A DNA stretch of 64,000 nucleotides from an uncultured Lachnospiraceae bacterium (GTDB taxonomy: Bacteria > Bacillota > Clostridia > Lachnospirales > Lachnospiraceae): the NCBI GenBank assembly GCA_934293375.1, contig CAKQYS010000008.1, positions 62,001 to 126,000 of the forward strand. Direction: 5' to 3'. The stretch's first letter is position 1. Every line of letters begins with the position of its first letter. Under the pieces are notes generated by a model. That model did no database searches and was not told the origin of the DNA. It saw nothing but the letters and a program-made list of their open reading frames with translations. Below, one piece after another: positions 42,448-50,159 of the stretch. The translations under genes and the position numbers were made by a program.

Positions 42448-43374
42448 TTATTCTACGGCATCTTGTAAGCCGAGCAGTGTCATGATCAGTGCCATACGCA
42501 CATATTTGCCATTTAATACCTGTTCAAAGTACTTGGCACGTGGATCGTCATCTACTTCCGGTGCAATTTCATTGACACGTGGCAGCGGGTGCAGGATGGA
42601 CAGATCAGCCTTGGCATTTTTGAGCTTCGGAAGGTCCAGGATATAGGCGTCCTTCAGACGGATATAGTCGGCCTCGTTAAAGAAGCGTTCCTGTTGCACT
42701 CTTGTCATATACAAAACATCCAGCAGAGGCATAGCATCTTCCATAGAAGAAATACGCTCATATTCTATGTGGTTCGCATCTAATACTTCGGTATAAATGT
42801 AATCCGGTACCTGAAGTTCATCCGGAGATATTAAAATAAAGCGGATGCCCTCGTAACGGGACATTGCCTTGATCAGGGAGTGTACAGTCCGTCCGAATTT
42901 CAGATCACCGCAAAGACCGATGGTCAGATTGTCAAGACGCCCTTTCTCCCGGCGGATCGTGAGCAGATCTGCCAATGTCTGTGTCGGATGGTTATGACCA
43001 CCATCACCGGCATTGATGATCGGAACATTAGACTTCATAGAAGCGAGCATCGGTGCACCCTCTTTTGGATGTCGCATAGCGATGATATCGGCATAGCAGG
43101 ATACCACCCGGACAGTGTCGGCAACACTTTCTCCCTTGGTGGCAGATGAAGAACTTGCTTCGGAGAAGCCAAGCACATTTCCACCGAGTTCCATCATGGC
43201 GGACTCAAAGCTGAGCCTTGTACGGGTACTAGGCTCAAAGAACAGCGTAGCAAGCTTCTTGTGTCTGCAAACCTCTTGATATTTCTCCTTGTCTGCGATG
43301 ATCCTGTCTGCCAGATCAAGAATATTGGTGATCTCGTCAGCACTCAGATCCATTGGATCAATTAAATGTCTCAT
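42448..43374 (-). CDS. pyrB: Aspartate carbamoyltransferase catalytic subunit (PyrB)
   Basis: 308 aa. Makes carbamoylaspartate, the first step toward UMP. Carbamoyl-phosphate site FFEPSTRTRLSFESAM, HPTQTLADLLTI, and aspartate-site HPLPRVNEI are intact. No PyrR-binding leader is visible before it; the 32-base gap suggests cotranscription from upstream. Confidence 0.96.
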   Translation of the reverse strand: MRHLIDPMDLSADEITNILDLADRIIADKEKYQEVCRHKKLATLFFEPSTRTRLSFESAMMELGGNVLGFSEASSSSATKGESVADTVRVVSCYADIIAMRHPKEGAPMLASMKSNVPIINAGDGGHNHPTQTLADLLTIRREKGRLDNLTIGLCGDLKFGRTVHSLIKAMSRYEGIRFILISPDELQVPDYIYTEVLDANHIEYERISSMEDAMPLLDVLYMTRVQQERFFNEADYIRLKDAYILDLPKLKNAKADLSILHPLPRVNEIAPEVDDDPRAKYFEQVLNGKYVRMALIMTLLGLQDAVE

Positions 43375-43406
43375 ATAGGGCCTCCTAAAAATATGTAATA
43401 TATAGA

Positions 43407-43916
43407 TTAAACCTGATTCTGGGAATCAGAAATCGTAGCTTGTTTGGTGATATGGTGCTTGCGGAGAATGGCATCAATGTCACCCCGGTATGTCTTGCTG
43501 CAGCGCATGACATACTGCCTTTTGTTGGCTCGAAATCTCAGCTGTAAGGTATTGATATCGTCATTGATCAGTTTGTAGGCTGCCACCTGGCTCCATGGAA
43601 TATAGGTCATGCCAATATAGAGTCCGTCATTGCCGATCCCGCTTCGAAGCCGTGTCGTCATCAGAATAAACAGAGCAAAGACGGCGACGGCCGGAATATA
43701 ATAATACAACCGCATCAGGACGAGTACCACGATCACAAGCAGTGCAGCATTGACATCCAACACTTCGATCAATCCGCTTCGTCTGCTTAACAGACTTGGG
43801 ATCAAAATGTGCTTCTGTCTGATCAAAGTGCGTCCTGAGAGCCAGCATAGCACGCTAAACCCCAAAAAAAGGATTGCTATTAAGATGTTGATCCATAATT
43901 TTACATCAATACTCAT
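43407..43916 (-). CDS. Membrane protein with DUF5673-like cytoplasmic domain
   Basis: 169 aa. Three hydrophobic stretches (about 8-26, 55-70, 72-88) are followed by a soluble beta-rich domain (GNDGLYIGMTYIPWSQVAAYKL, LQLRFRANKRQYVMRCSKTYRGDI) that resembles DUF5673/PH-like membrane proteins. The family assignment is tentative. It lies between two carbamoyltransferase genes with gaps of 17 and 32 bases, so it belongs to the same operon, but no pathway role is evident. Confidence 0.65.
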   Translation of the reverse strand: MSIDVKLWINILIAILFLGFSVLCWLSGRTLIRQKHILIPSLLSRRSGLIEVLDVNAALLVIVVLVLMRLYYYIPAVAVFALFILMTTRLRSGIGNDGLYIGMTYIPWSQVAAYKLINDDINTLQLRFRANKRQYVMRCSKTYRGDIDAILRKHHITKQATISDSQNQV

Positions 43917-43933
43917 AGCAATCCTCCATTCAT

Positions 43934-44872
43934 TTAAAATCTCTGATCTAACAGATAAGCCATAACAGCCTTCTCTGCATGACGTCTGTTCTCTGCCTGG
44001 TCAAGAATGAATTCCATGAACTCCTGCTCAACCTCTTCTGAGATTTCATATCCAACATGCATTGGCATATCGTGCATTACCTTGGCATGGCTGCCCTCCA
44101 AGAAAGCCTTGTTAATCTGATAAGGCATCATCTTGGCAAGCGTCTCTTCCTTCTGCTTCTGATAAGCAGGATTGTTGAAGAACTCCATGTCTACCCAAGT
44201 ATCTGTGTAAAGCAGATCCATATCCTTGACATAGCTCTTTGCTTCTTCCATGGACATTGTAGGATCCAGTTCAACATAATAGCCTGTCTTCTTGGCATTT
44301 TCATAGAAATCAGGCTCAACAGCGGTTTCATTTACAAGCGGTGTCAGACCATACAGAGTACCACGCTGCATCTTAGAGAAGAACTCAACCAATGAATTAA
44401 ATACATTGTTCTTCGCCCCGATATAGAGAAGCTTCACATTCAGATCACCGAAATGTTCGAGGATCGTAAGTGCATCTGCAAGAATCTGACAAGGATGCCA
44501 GGTGCTGTCACAGCCGTTGATAAATGGTACGGATGTGTTGGCACCAAATAATTCCACCGTCTCGTTCTTGATCAGACGCGCCATGATAATGTCAACATTA
44601 CGGCCAACATAGCGAAGCTCTGATACAGGTTCACCGAGAACGAAATTGGAATCCTTCCATAACTGATTGTAATAGGTTCCGCCAAGCTCTGTCATACCGC
44701 TGGTAAAGGATAGAAATGTACGGGTTGAAGTCTTCTCAAATAATGTGTACAGCTTCTTGCCCTTTAACAGCTCGCTGTAAGCTTCAGGGTTTTTCTTCAT
44801 CTTCAGTGCCATACTAAGGATCGTATCCAGTTCCTCCGCACTGAAGTTCTTAAAATTCAGCATATTTTTCAT
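43934..44872 (-). CDS. Atypical carbamoyltransferase of the ornithine/aspartate family
   Basis: 312 aa. The carbamoyl-phosphate side is partly classic: FEKTSTRTF (residues 45-53, where STRTR is usual) and HPCQILAD (126-133). The amine side is not that of ornithine transcarbamylase: the DxxxSMG loop reads DTWVDME (224-230) and HCLP reads HDMP (267-270), followed by MHVGYEISEE. Such replacements imply a different acceptor than ornithine. It starts 13 bases after metK, under the SAM riboswitch. The overall fold is certain, the reaction is not. Confidence 0.8.
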   Translation of the reverse strand: MKNMLNFKNFSAEELDTILSMALKMKKNPEAYSELLKGKKLYTLFEKTSTRTFLSFTSGMTELGGTYYNQLWKDSNFVLGEPVSELRYVGRNVDIIMARLIKNETVELFGANTSVPFINGCDSTWHPCQILADALTILEHFGDLNVKLLYIGAKNNVFNSLVEFFSKMQRGTLYGLTPLVNETAVEPDFYENAKKTGYYVELDPTMSMEEAKSYVKDMDLLYTDTWVDMEFFNNPAYQKQKEETLAKMMPYQINKAFLEGSHAKVMHDMPMHVGYEISEEVEQEFMEFILDQAENRRHAEKAVMAYLLDQRF

Positions 44873-44885
44873 AATTGTATTACTC

Positions 44886-46073
44886 CTATAAATACTTCTT
44901 CAGTGTGTCTGCCATATCCGTAGCCTCCCAAGGGAGATTAAGATCGTCTCTTCCGAAGTGGCCATAGGCTGCGGTCTGCTTGTAGATCGGACGGCGTAGA
45001 TCCAGCATCTTGATAATGCCTGCCGGTCTTAAATCAAAGTTTTCACGGATGATCTCTACAAGCTTCTCGTTGTCAAGCTTGCCGGTGCCAAATGTGTCTA
45101 CCATAATAGAAGTAGGTCTGGCAACGCCGATTGCGTAGGATAACTGAATCTCACACTGGTCTGCCAGCCCTGCGGCTACAATATTCTTGGCTACATATCT
45201 TGCGGCGTAAGCGGCAGAACGGTCAACCTTCGTTGCATCCTTGCCGGAAAAAGCACCACCGCCGTGACGAGCGTATCCACCATAAGTATCTACGATGATC
45301 TTACGTCCTGTCAGACCACTGTCTCCGTGTGGTCCGCCGATCACAAAACGACCGGTTGGATTGATGAAGAACTTCGTGTCATCATCGATCATCTCTGCAG
45401 GCAGAATCGGATCAAAGACATATTTTTTGATGTCCTCATGGATCTGCTCCTGTGTCACATCCTCATCATGCTGGGTAGACAGTACCACGGCGTCTAGTCT
45501 TTTTGCCTTACCGTTCTCATCATATTCTACAGTAACCTGTGTCTTGCCGTCCGGTCTCAGATAAGAAAGCGTGCCGTCCTTACGAACCTTGGTAAGCTGG
45601 CGGGCAAGCTGGTGTGCCAATGCGATCGGGTATGGCATATATTCCGGCGTCTCGTTCGTTGCATAGCCGAACATCATACCCTGATCACCTGCGCCGATCG
45701 CCTCAATCTGCTCGTCTGTCATGGTGTGTTCCTTGGCTTCTAAGGCCTTGTCCACGCCCATTGCAATATCAGTTGACTGCTCGTCAAGTGCAACGATGAC
45801 ACCACAGGTGTCACAATCAAATCCGTACTTTGCGCGGTCATAACCGATCTCTCTGATCGTCTCTCTGACAGTCTTTTGGATATCTACATATCCCTGTGTG
45901 GTGATCTCGCCCATGACTAAAACCAGTCCGGTTGTGATCGCTGTCTCACATGCCACACGACTCATTGGGTCCTGTGCAAGCAGTGCGTCCAAAATTGCAT
46001 CTGAAATCTGATCGCACATTTTGTCTGGATGTCCCTCCGTTACCGATTCGGAGGTAAATAATCTCTTCTGCAT
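44886..46073 (-). CDS. metK: S-adenosylmethionine synthetase
   Basis: 395 aa. Makes SAM from methionine and ATP. SESVTEGHPDKMCDQISD at the N-terminus, GAGDQGMMFGYA, and GGAFSGKDATKVDRSAAY are hallmark motifs. GGAGG precedes the ATG. First gene behind the SAM-I riboswitch, so it is shut down when SAM is plentiful. Confidence 0.97.
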   Translation of the reverse strand: MQKRLFTSESVTEGHPDKMCDQISDAILDALLAQDPMSRVACETAITTGLVLVMGEITTQGYVDIQKTVRETIREIGYDRAKYGFDCDTCGVIVALDEQSTDIAMGVDKALEAKEHTMTDEQIEAIGAGDQGMMFGYATNETPEYMPYPIALAHQLARQLTKVRKDGTLSYLRPDGKTQVTVEYDENGKAKRLDAVVLSTQHDEDVTQEQIHEDIKKYVFDPILPAEMIDDDTKFFINPTGRFVIGGPHGDSGLTGRKIIVDTYGGYARHGGGAFSGKDATKVDRSAAYAARYVAKNIVAAGLADQCEIQLSYAIGVARPTSIMVDTFGTGKLDNEKLVEIIRENFDLRPAGIIKMLDLRRPIYKQTAAYGHFGRDDLNLPWEATDMADTLKKYL

Positions 46074-46095
46074 AATATCCTCCTATATGCAAATG

Positions 46096-46114
46096 CCACA
46101 GAATCTCTCTGTGG
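46096..46114 (-). promoter_or_regulatory. Hairpin in the metK leader near the ribosome binding site
   Basis: CCACAGA and TCTGTGG pair around a 5-base loop, about 15 bases before GGAGG of metK. It may be a secondary control or processing stem. Confidence 0.35.
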
Positions 46115-46154
46115 GGATAGATACTTTCTTCCCTGAAAAGAAATGATTCCGAAA

Positions 46155-46186
46155 AACAAAAAATCCGACACATCTGAGCCGGATTT
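46155..46186 (-). terminator. Riboswitch-controlled terminator upstream of metK
   Basis: On the minus strand AAATCCG and CGGATTT pair and are followed by TTTTTTGTTTTT. It lies directly after the SAM aptamer and is the expected expression platform. Confidence 0.8.
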
Positions 46187-46205
46187 GAAAGGTACGGTAT
46201 TCAAA

Positions 46206-46360
46206 TCCTCTTATTGCTCGATTATATACAGCCATTTCGATGACTGACAATATTATCGCTCAGGCCGGCACCTTCCGCAGATCATCGCTGAATCGCTCCG
46301 TAAATACGGGGTTGCCGTGGCTTCTTCGTCCCTTATGACTCCACCACTCTGAATAAGAGA
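46206..46360 (-). ncRNA. SAM-I (S-box) riboswitch
   Basis: The minus strand reads CTCTTATTCAGAGTGGTGGA, later GGGACGAAGAAGCC, CGGCAACC, AAGGTGCCGGCCTGAGCGA and finally GCAATAAGAG. These are the S-box core sequences, and CTCTTATT pairs with AATAAGAG to close P1. A terminator follows. It switches off metK and the genes behind it when SAM binds. Confidence 0.95.
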
Positions 46361-46410
46361 AGTATCTAAGTTGATAGATAACATACATTGCTGTTGTCAG
46401 CAACAACCTT

Positions 46411-46439
46411 ACAATACTACAAATATACGATGCCGTCAA
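46411..46439 (-). promoter_or_regulatory. Promoter of the metK operon
   Basis: On the minus strand TTGACG (complement of 46434-46439), 17-base spacer, TATTGT (complement of 46411-46416), about 50 bases before the aptamer. Confidence 0.65.
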
Positions 46440-46487
46440 TGGAAAAATAAGTTTATGCTTTCTTTATTATTATAATGCAGTCGGGTA

Positions 46488-46496
46488 TGCTATAAT
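46488..46496 (+). promoter_or_regulatory. Extended -10 promoter of the two-component operon
   Basis: TGCTATAAT at 46488-46496. A small CCCTG-ACTA-CAGGG hairpin (46510-46523) follows in the leader. Confidence 0.5.
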
Positions 46497-46564
46497 TGAC
46501 ATTGCAGGTCCCTGACTACAGGGAGGCATAATACGAAACGAATTGAACCCGGAGGATCAGACAT

Positions 46565-48040
46565 ATGAAAATGGCACATAAGATTAAAATGTTGATGATT
46601 CCGATGATACTACTGCCATTCATTGTCACTTTTATGGCAATGTTTGTTGTGGTGCAGGTGTACCTGCAGTCAGTATATGGCTCCAATGTAAGACTGAATG
46701 ATTTAGAGAGAATCAGTAATCCCATTGAAACCGTGAATCTGCTGATCAAGGATCAGATGGATATATTGATCACACTATATGGTAAGAATCAGGTAGAAGA
46801 GATTGATACCACGCAGATGGATGCGATCAATGCCAAGCTTAAGACGAGCAATGCATTTTTGCTTGTGCGAAAGGGTTCCGTGATTGTATATCAGGGGAAT
46901 GATGAGGTGGATGATGCTTTGATTGCGGAACTGCCGGCTTCAGCTGATCATACGGGGGATACAGTTTCATACATTACGCATCCCGACAGATATATTATCA
47001 GACAGGTGGATTTCTCGTTTCAGGATGGGGATGCGGGATCATTGTTTGTGATCATGTATCTTGGGAATACATTGCCGAAGTTCAAGGTGTTAACTGTGAG
47101 TATGCTGATCGTGCTGGCATGTATTTTTGTGATTTTCAGTATGGTGATCTCTATTTATATTCACCGGGAGTTTGTGACACCGATCAGGGCTTTGCAGGAG
47201 GGAACAGAGGCGATCAAGGATGGCGACTGGGAGCATCCGGTTACGGTGGATGCAGACAATGAGCTTGGAGAATTATGTGATTCGTTCAATGATATGCGTA
47301 GTCAGGTGCGGGAGTCTATGCTCATGCGGGTGGACTCTGAGGAGAAGAACAAGGAACTGATCGCGAATATCTCACATGACCTGAAAACACCGATCACGGC
47401 AATCAAGGGCTATGTCGAGGGTATCATGGATGGCGTGGCAGATTCTCCGGAGAAAATGGACAAATATATCCGGATCATATATAACAAGGCGAATGAAATG
47501 GATGCGATGATCAATGAATTATCATTGTATACGAAGCTGAATTGCAATGCAATTCCGTATAATTTTGCTGCATTATCACTGGATGCCTATATGGATGATT
47601 TTATGGAGGATATGTCAGAGCGTGAGCCGGATAAGTGCAAGATCTACTATGAAAATGCGTGTGCACCCGGAACGCGTGTGACAGCGGATCCGGAGCAGTT
47701 AGGGCGTGTGATCTCTAATATTGTAACGAATTCCAGAAAATACTGTGACAAGGATATCTGTGAGATCCATGTGCGGGTGAAGCCGGTGAATGATATGGTA
47801 GAATTTGAATTTGAAGATAACGGCTGTGGAATCAGTGAGGAAGATCTGCCACATATTTTCAACCGGACATACCGGGCGGATGAGGCAAGACGTTCAATGG
47901 GAGGTTCCGGATTGGGGCTGGCGATTGCCAAGAAAGTCATAGAGGAGCATGGCGGCACGATGTGGGCGAAGAGTACATTATCTGTAGGAACGAGCATTTT
48001 CTTTACCTTACAGACTGCCGCAAGACAGGATAAAGCATAG
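46565..48040 (+). CDS. Membrane sensor histidine kinase
   Basis: 491 aa. Membrane helices at about 10-32 and 177-198 bracket an external sensor of about 140 aa; HAMP follows (IRALQEGTEAIKDGDWEHPV). Phospho-acceptor His in ANISHDLKTPITAIKGY; N-box ISNIVTNSRKYC; G-boxes DNGCGISEEDLPHIF and GGSGLGLAIAKKVIEEHGG. The kinase gene precedes its regulator, the reverse of the usual order. Its stop codon TAG lies inside the 41-nt repeat. The stimulus is unknown. Confidence 0.93.
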   Translation: MKMAHKIKMLMIPMILLPFIVTFMAMFVVVQVYLQSVYGSNVRLNDLERISNPIETVNLLIKDQMDILITLYGKNQVEEIDTTQMDAINAKLKTSNAFLLVRKGSVIVYQGNDEVDDALIAELPASADHTGDTVSYITHPDRYIIRQVDFSFQDGDAGSLFVIMYLGNTLPKFKVLTVSMLIVLACIFVIFSMVISIYIHREFVTPIRALQEGTEAIKDGDWEHPVTVDADNELGELCDSFNDMRSQVRESMLMRVDSEEKNKELIANISHDLKTPITAIKGYVEGIMDGVADSPEKMDKYIRIIYNKANEMDAMINELSLYTKLNCNAIPYNFAALSLDAYMDDFMEDMSEREPDKCKIYYENACAPGTRVTADPEQLGRVISNIVTNSRKYCDKDICEIHVRVKPVNDMVEFEFEDNGCGISEEDLPHIFNRTYRADEARRSMGGSGLGLAIAKKVIEEHGGTMWAKSTLSVGTSIFFTLQTAARQDKA

Positions 48041-48076
48041 TCGCAATCGTAATTGAGAGTTTCACAATTGTCTATT
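48036..48076 (+). repeat. 41-nt hairpin element, copy B
   Basis: Same element as 35372-35412, 38 of 41 identical, with stem GTAATTG/CAATTGT and closing ATAG/CTAT. It supplies the kinase stop codon and fills most of the kinase-regulator gap, where it could tune the relative output of the two genes. Confidence 0.7.
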
Positions 48077-48107
48077 TGAATTATTAAACAACAGGAGGCA
48101 TGGAAAT

Positions 48108-48818
48108 ATGGATAACAAGGATAAAAAGGCAAGCAGAATCTTGCTGGTAGAAGACGAAGAAAGTATTGCAGAACTGGAAAAGGATTATCTTGAGCTGTCT
48201 AATTTTAGTGTGGTGATTGAAAATGATGGTAAAAAGGGTTTGGAGCAGGCACTTAATCATGATTTCGATATGATCATTCTGGATCTGATGCTGCCGGGCA
48301 TGGATGGTTTTGAGATCTGCAAGCGGGTGAGAGAACAGAAGGATATTCCGATCCTGATGGTTTCTGCAAAGAAGGATGATATTGATAAGATCCGGGGGCT
48401 GGGGCTTGGAGCGGACGATTATATCACGAAGCCATTCAGTCCGAGTGAACTGGTCGCCAGAGTCAAGGCGCATTTGGCCAGATATGAGAGACTGGTAGGT
48501 TCGAACCAGATGCACAATGAGATTGTGGAGATCCGAGGCATCAAGATCGACAAGACGGCAAGACGCGTTTATGTCAATGATGAAGAGAAGATCCTGACAA
48601 CTAAGGAGTTTGACCTGCTGACTTTCCTTGCAAGTAATCCGAATCATGTTTTCTCTAAGGAAGAATTGTTCCAGAAGATCTGGGATATGGATTCTGTGGG
48701 TGATATCGCCACTGTGACTGTGCATATCAAGAAGATCCGGGAGAAGATTGAGTATGACAGTTCCAAGCCACAGTACATCGAGACAATCTGGGGCGTGGGA
48801 TATCGATTTAAGGCGTAA
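48108..48818 (+). CDS. OmpR-family response regulator
   Basis: 236 aa. Receiver with acidic pair (LVEDEES), acceptor Asp in IILDLMLPGMDG, LMVSAKK and the Lys of DDYITKPF; C-terminal winged helix with TKEFDLLTFLASNPNHVFSKEELFQKIW and TVTVHIKKIREKI. Cognate of the kinase just upstream, 67 bases away. Confidence 0.95.
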   Translation: MDNKDKKASRILLVEDEESIAELEKDYLELSNFSVVIENDGKKGLEQALNHDFDMIILDLMLPGMDGFEICKRVREQKDIPILMVSAKKDDIDKIRGLGLGADDYITKPFSPSELVARVKAHLARYERLVGSNQMHNEIVEIRGIKIDKTARRVYVNDEEKILTTKEFDLLTFLASNPNHVFSKEELFQKIWDMDSVGDIATVTVHIKKIREKIEYDSSKPQYIETIWGVGYRFKA

Positions 48819-48857
48819 TATAATGTCATTTTGACGGTTGAAAAGAAAGGTGATTGC

Positions 48858-49868
48858 GTGACATCAGATAAACAATTTTTAACATATAATCAGCAAATGA
48901 AAAAACTGAGAGATAAAAAGAAAATTATATGTGAAAATACAAAGGACAAAACAATTCTTGTCCGGATGGGTTATTTTAACTTGGTCAATGGGTATAAGGA
49001 ACCTTTTATCTGTGGCAATGATAGTAACGGAAAGCATATATACATTGCCGGGACCTCTTTAGAGTCCTTTTATGCTCTTAAGAAATTTGATGATGGACTA
49101 CGAATGCTTTTATTAAAATATATTACGCAGATTGAGGAAGAGGTTCGCACTCTAACTGGGTATAAATTTGATCAATGCAATGATAATGGAAAAATACCTT
49201 GGTATGATACGAGAGCATATTCAGATAACGGTAAATTGCAGAATAAGATGAGTGTAATTTCATCAGCTTATAGTGAGTTGAGCAGAAGTAGATCAGAATA
49301 TGTGCGATTTTATATGAATCATCATGAAGCAATACCAACTTGGATTATGATTAAGGTTATTAATTTCTCAACATTTATTGATGTTCTTAGTAATAGTAAA
49401 AATGGTGTTACACATGCGCTTTGCAAATTATATGATCTTAAGGATGAAAAAGGATATTATAATGTAAAATTATTAATAGGAAGTCTGCATTGGTTGAGGA
49501 AGGTTAGAAATTCTTGTGCTCATAATGAAAGAGTATATTGTATCAGGCAGATTCCAGACAGAATTGATAAAAATAGTGGACGAATTCAGGAGGGATATTT
49601 TAGAAGTCTGCGACCTACATATTTTAAGGATAAAGATAAAAAATTAATGGATTTGTTAGTGTATTTTAAGTATTATTTGACTGATAGTGATTTTAAAAAT
49701 ATGATGGGGAAACTTCAAAAAATGATGTTTAAATTACAAGCAGAGGTTTCAATCAATGCATTTGACAATGTTAGAGGTAAGATGGGAATGCGAAATTTGG
49801 ATGATTTGGTGACTTTGAAAAATCTTCCTAAAACAAAGATAATGTATCATAAATTCGATACATATTAA
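48858..49868 (+). CDS. Abi_2 (AbiD/AbiF-type) abortive-infection protein
   Basis: 336 aa from GTG 48858, which follows AAAGGTG; a TTG at 48831 is also open. TYNQQMKKLRDKKKII, VRMGYFNLVNGYKEPF and the C-terminal LRKVRNSCAHNERVY are typical of Abi_2. Arg217-N-S-C-A-His222 is a HEPN-type Rx4H RNase motif. Such proteins stop phage spread by cell growth arrest. Base composition is clearly more AT-rich than the neighbours, suggesting transfer. A small structured RNA with its own terminator lies just downstream and may be its antitoxin. Confidence 0.88.
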   Translation: MTSDKQFLTYNQQMKKLRDKKKIICENTKDKTILVRMGYFNLVNGYKEPFICGNDSNGKHIYIAGTSLESFYALKKFDDGLRMLLLKYITQIEEEVRTLTGYKFDQCNDNGKIPWYDTRAYSDNGKLQNKMSVISSAYSELSRSRSEYVRFYMNHHEAIPTWIMIKVINFSTFIDVLSNSKNGVTHALCKLYDLKDEKGYYNVKLLIGSLHWLRKVRNSCAHNERVYCIRQIPDRIDKNSGRIQEGYFRSLRPTYFKDKDKKLMDLLVYFKYYLTDSDFKNMMGKLQKMMFKLQAEVSINAFDNVRGKMGMRNLDDLVTLKNLPKTKIMYHKFDTY

Positions 49869-49932
49869 ATGTTTGGGTAACAATTTACTGAATTCTATTG
49901 TAATGTTTTTGGATCTATGGTAATATACTAAT

Positions 49933-49996
49933 ACAGAGATAACCAGATGTATTCTGGTGGAAAGACACTTGCGGAAACGCAGGTGTTTTTTAATAT
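49933..49996 (+). ncRNA. Small structured RNA downstream of the Abi gene (AbiF-RNA-like)
   Basis: ACCAGA (49942-49947) pairs with TCTGGT (49953-49958). ACACTTGCG (49965-49973) pairs with CGCAGGTGT (49978-49986) around GAAA, followed by TTTTTT. An outer alternative pairs GATAACCA (49938-49945) with TGGTTATC (49998-50005). TTGTAA (49898) and TAATAT (49921) with a 17-base spacer could start a transcript near 49933. A conserved abiF RNA motif next to AbiF-type genes has been described; assignment here is from position and hairpin-terminator layout only. Confidence 0.55.
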
Positions 49997-50050
49997 GTGG
50001 TTATCCCCTATTTAGAGCGAGATATTGTGAGACAAACAATCTCGTAATTA

Positions 50051-50079
50051 TTGACAAAGTAATATTCCTCTTATATAAT
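50051..50079 (+). promoter_or_regulatory. Consensus promoter of the surface-protein gene
   Basis: TTGACA (50051-50056), 17-base spacer, TATAAT (50074-50079), a perfect housekeeping match. An ATTGT/ACAAT inverted repeat lies just upstream (about 50024-50040). Confidence 0.88.
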
Positions 50080-50101
50080 GTATACGATTATATATGAAAT
50101 A

Positions 50102-50132
50102 GATAGTCGGTCTGGGGCAACAACCGATTATC
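50102..50132 (+). promoter_or_regulatory. 5'-UTR hairpin before the surface-protein gene
   Basis: GATAGTCGGT and ACCGATTATC pair over 10 bases (one G-U) around an 11-base loop, 28 bases before the ATG. It may stabilise the mRNA or control translation; no riboswitch class recognised. Confidence 0.45.
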
Positions 50133-50159
50133 GGGTATCGAATATGAGAGGAGATAGTT

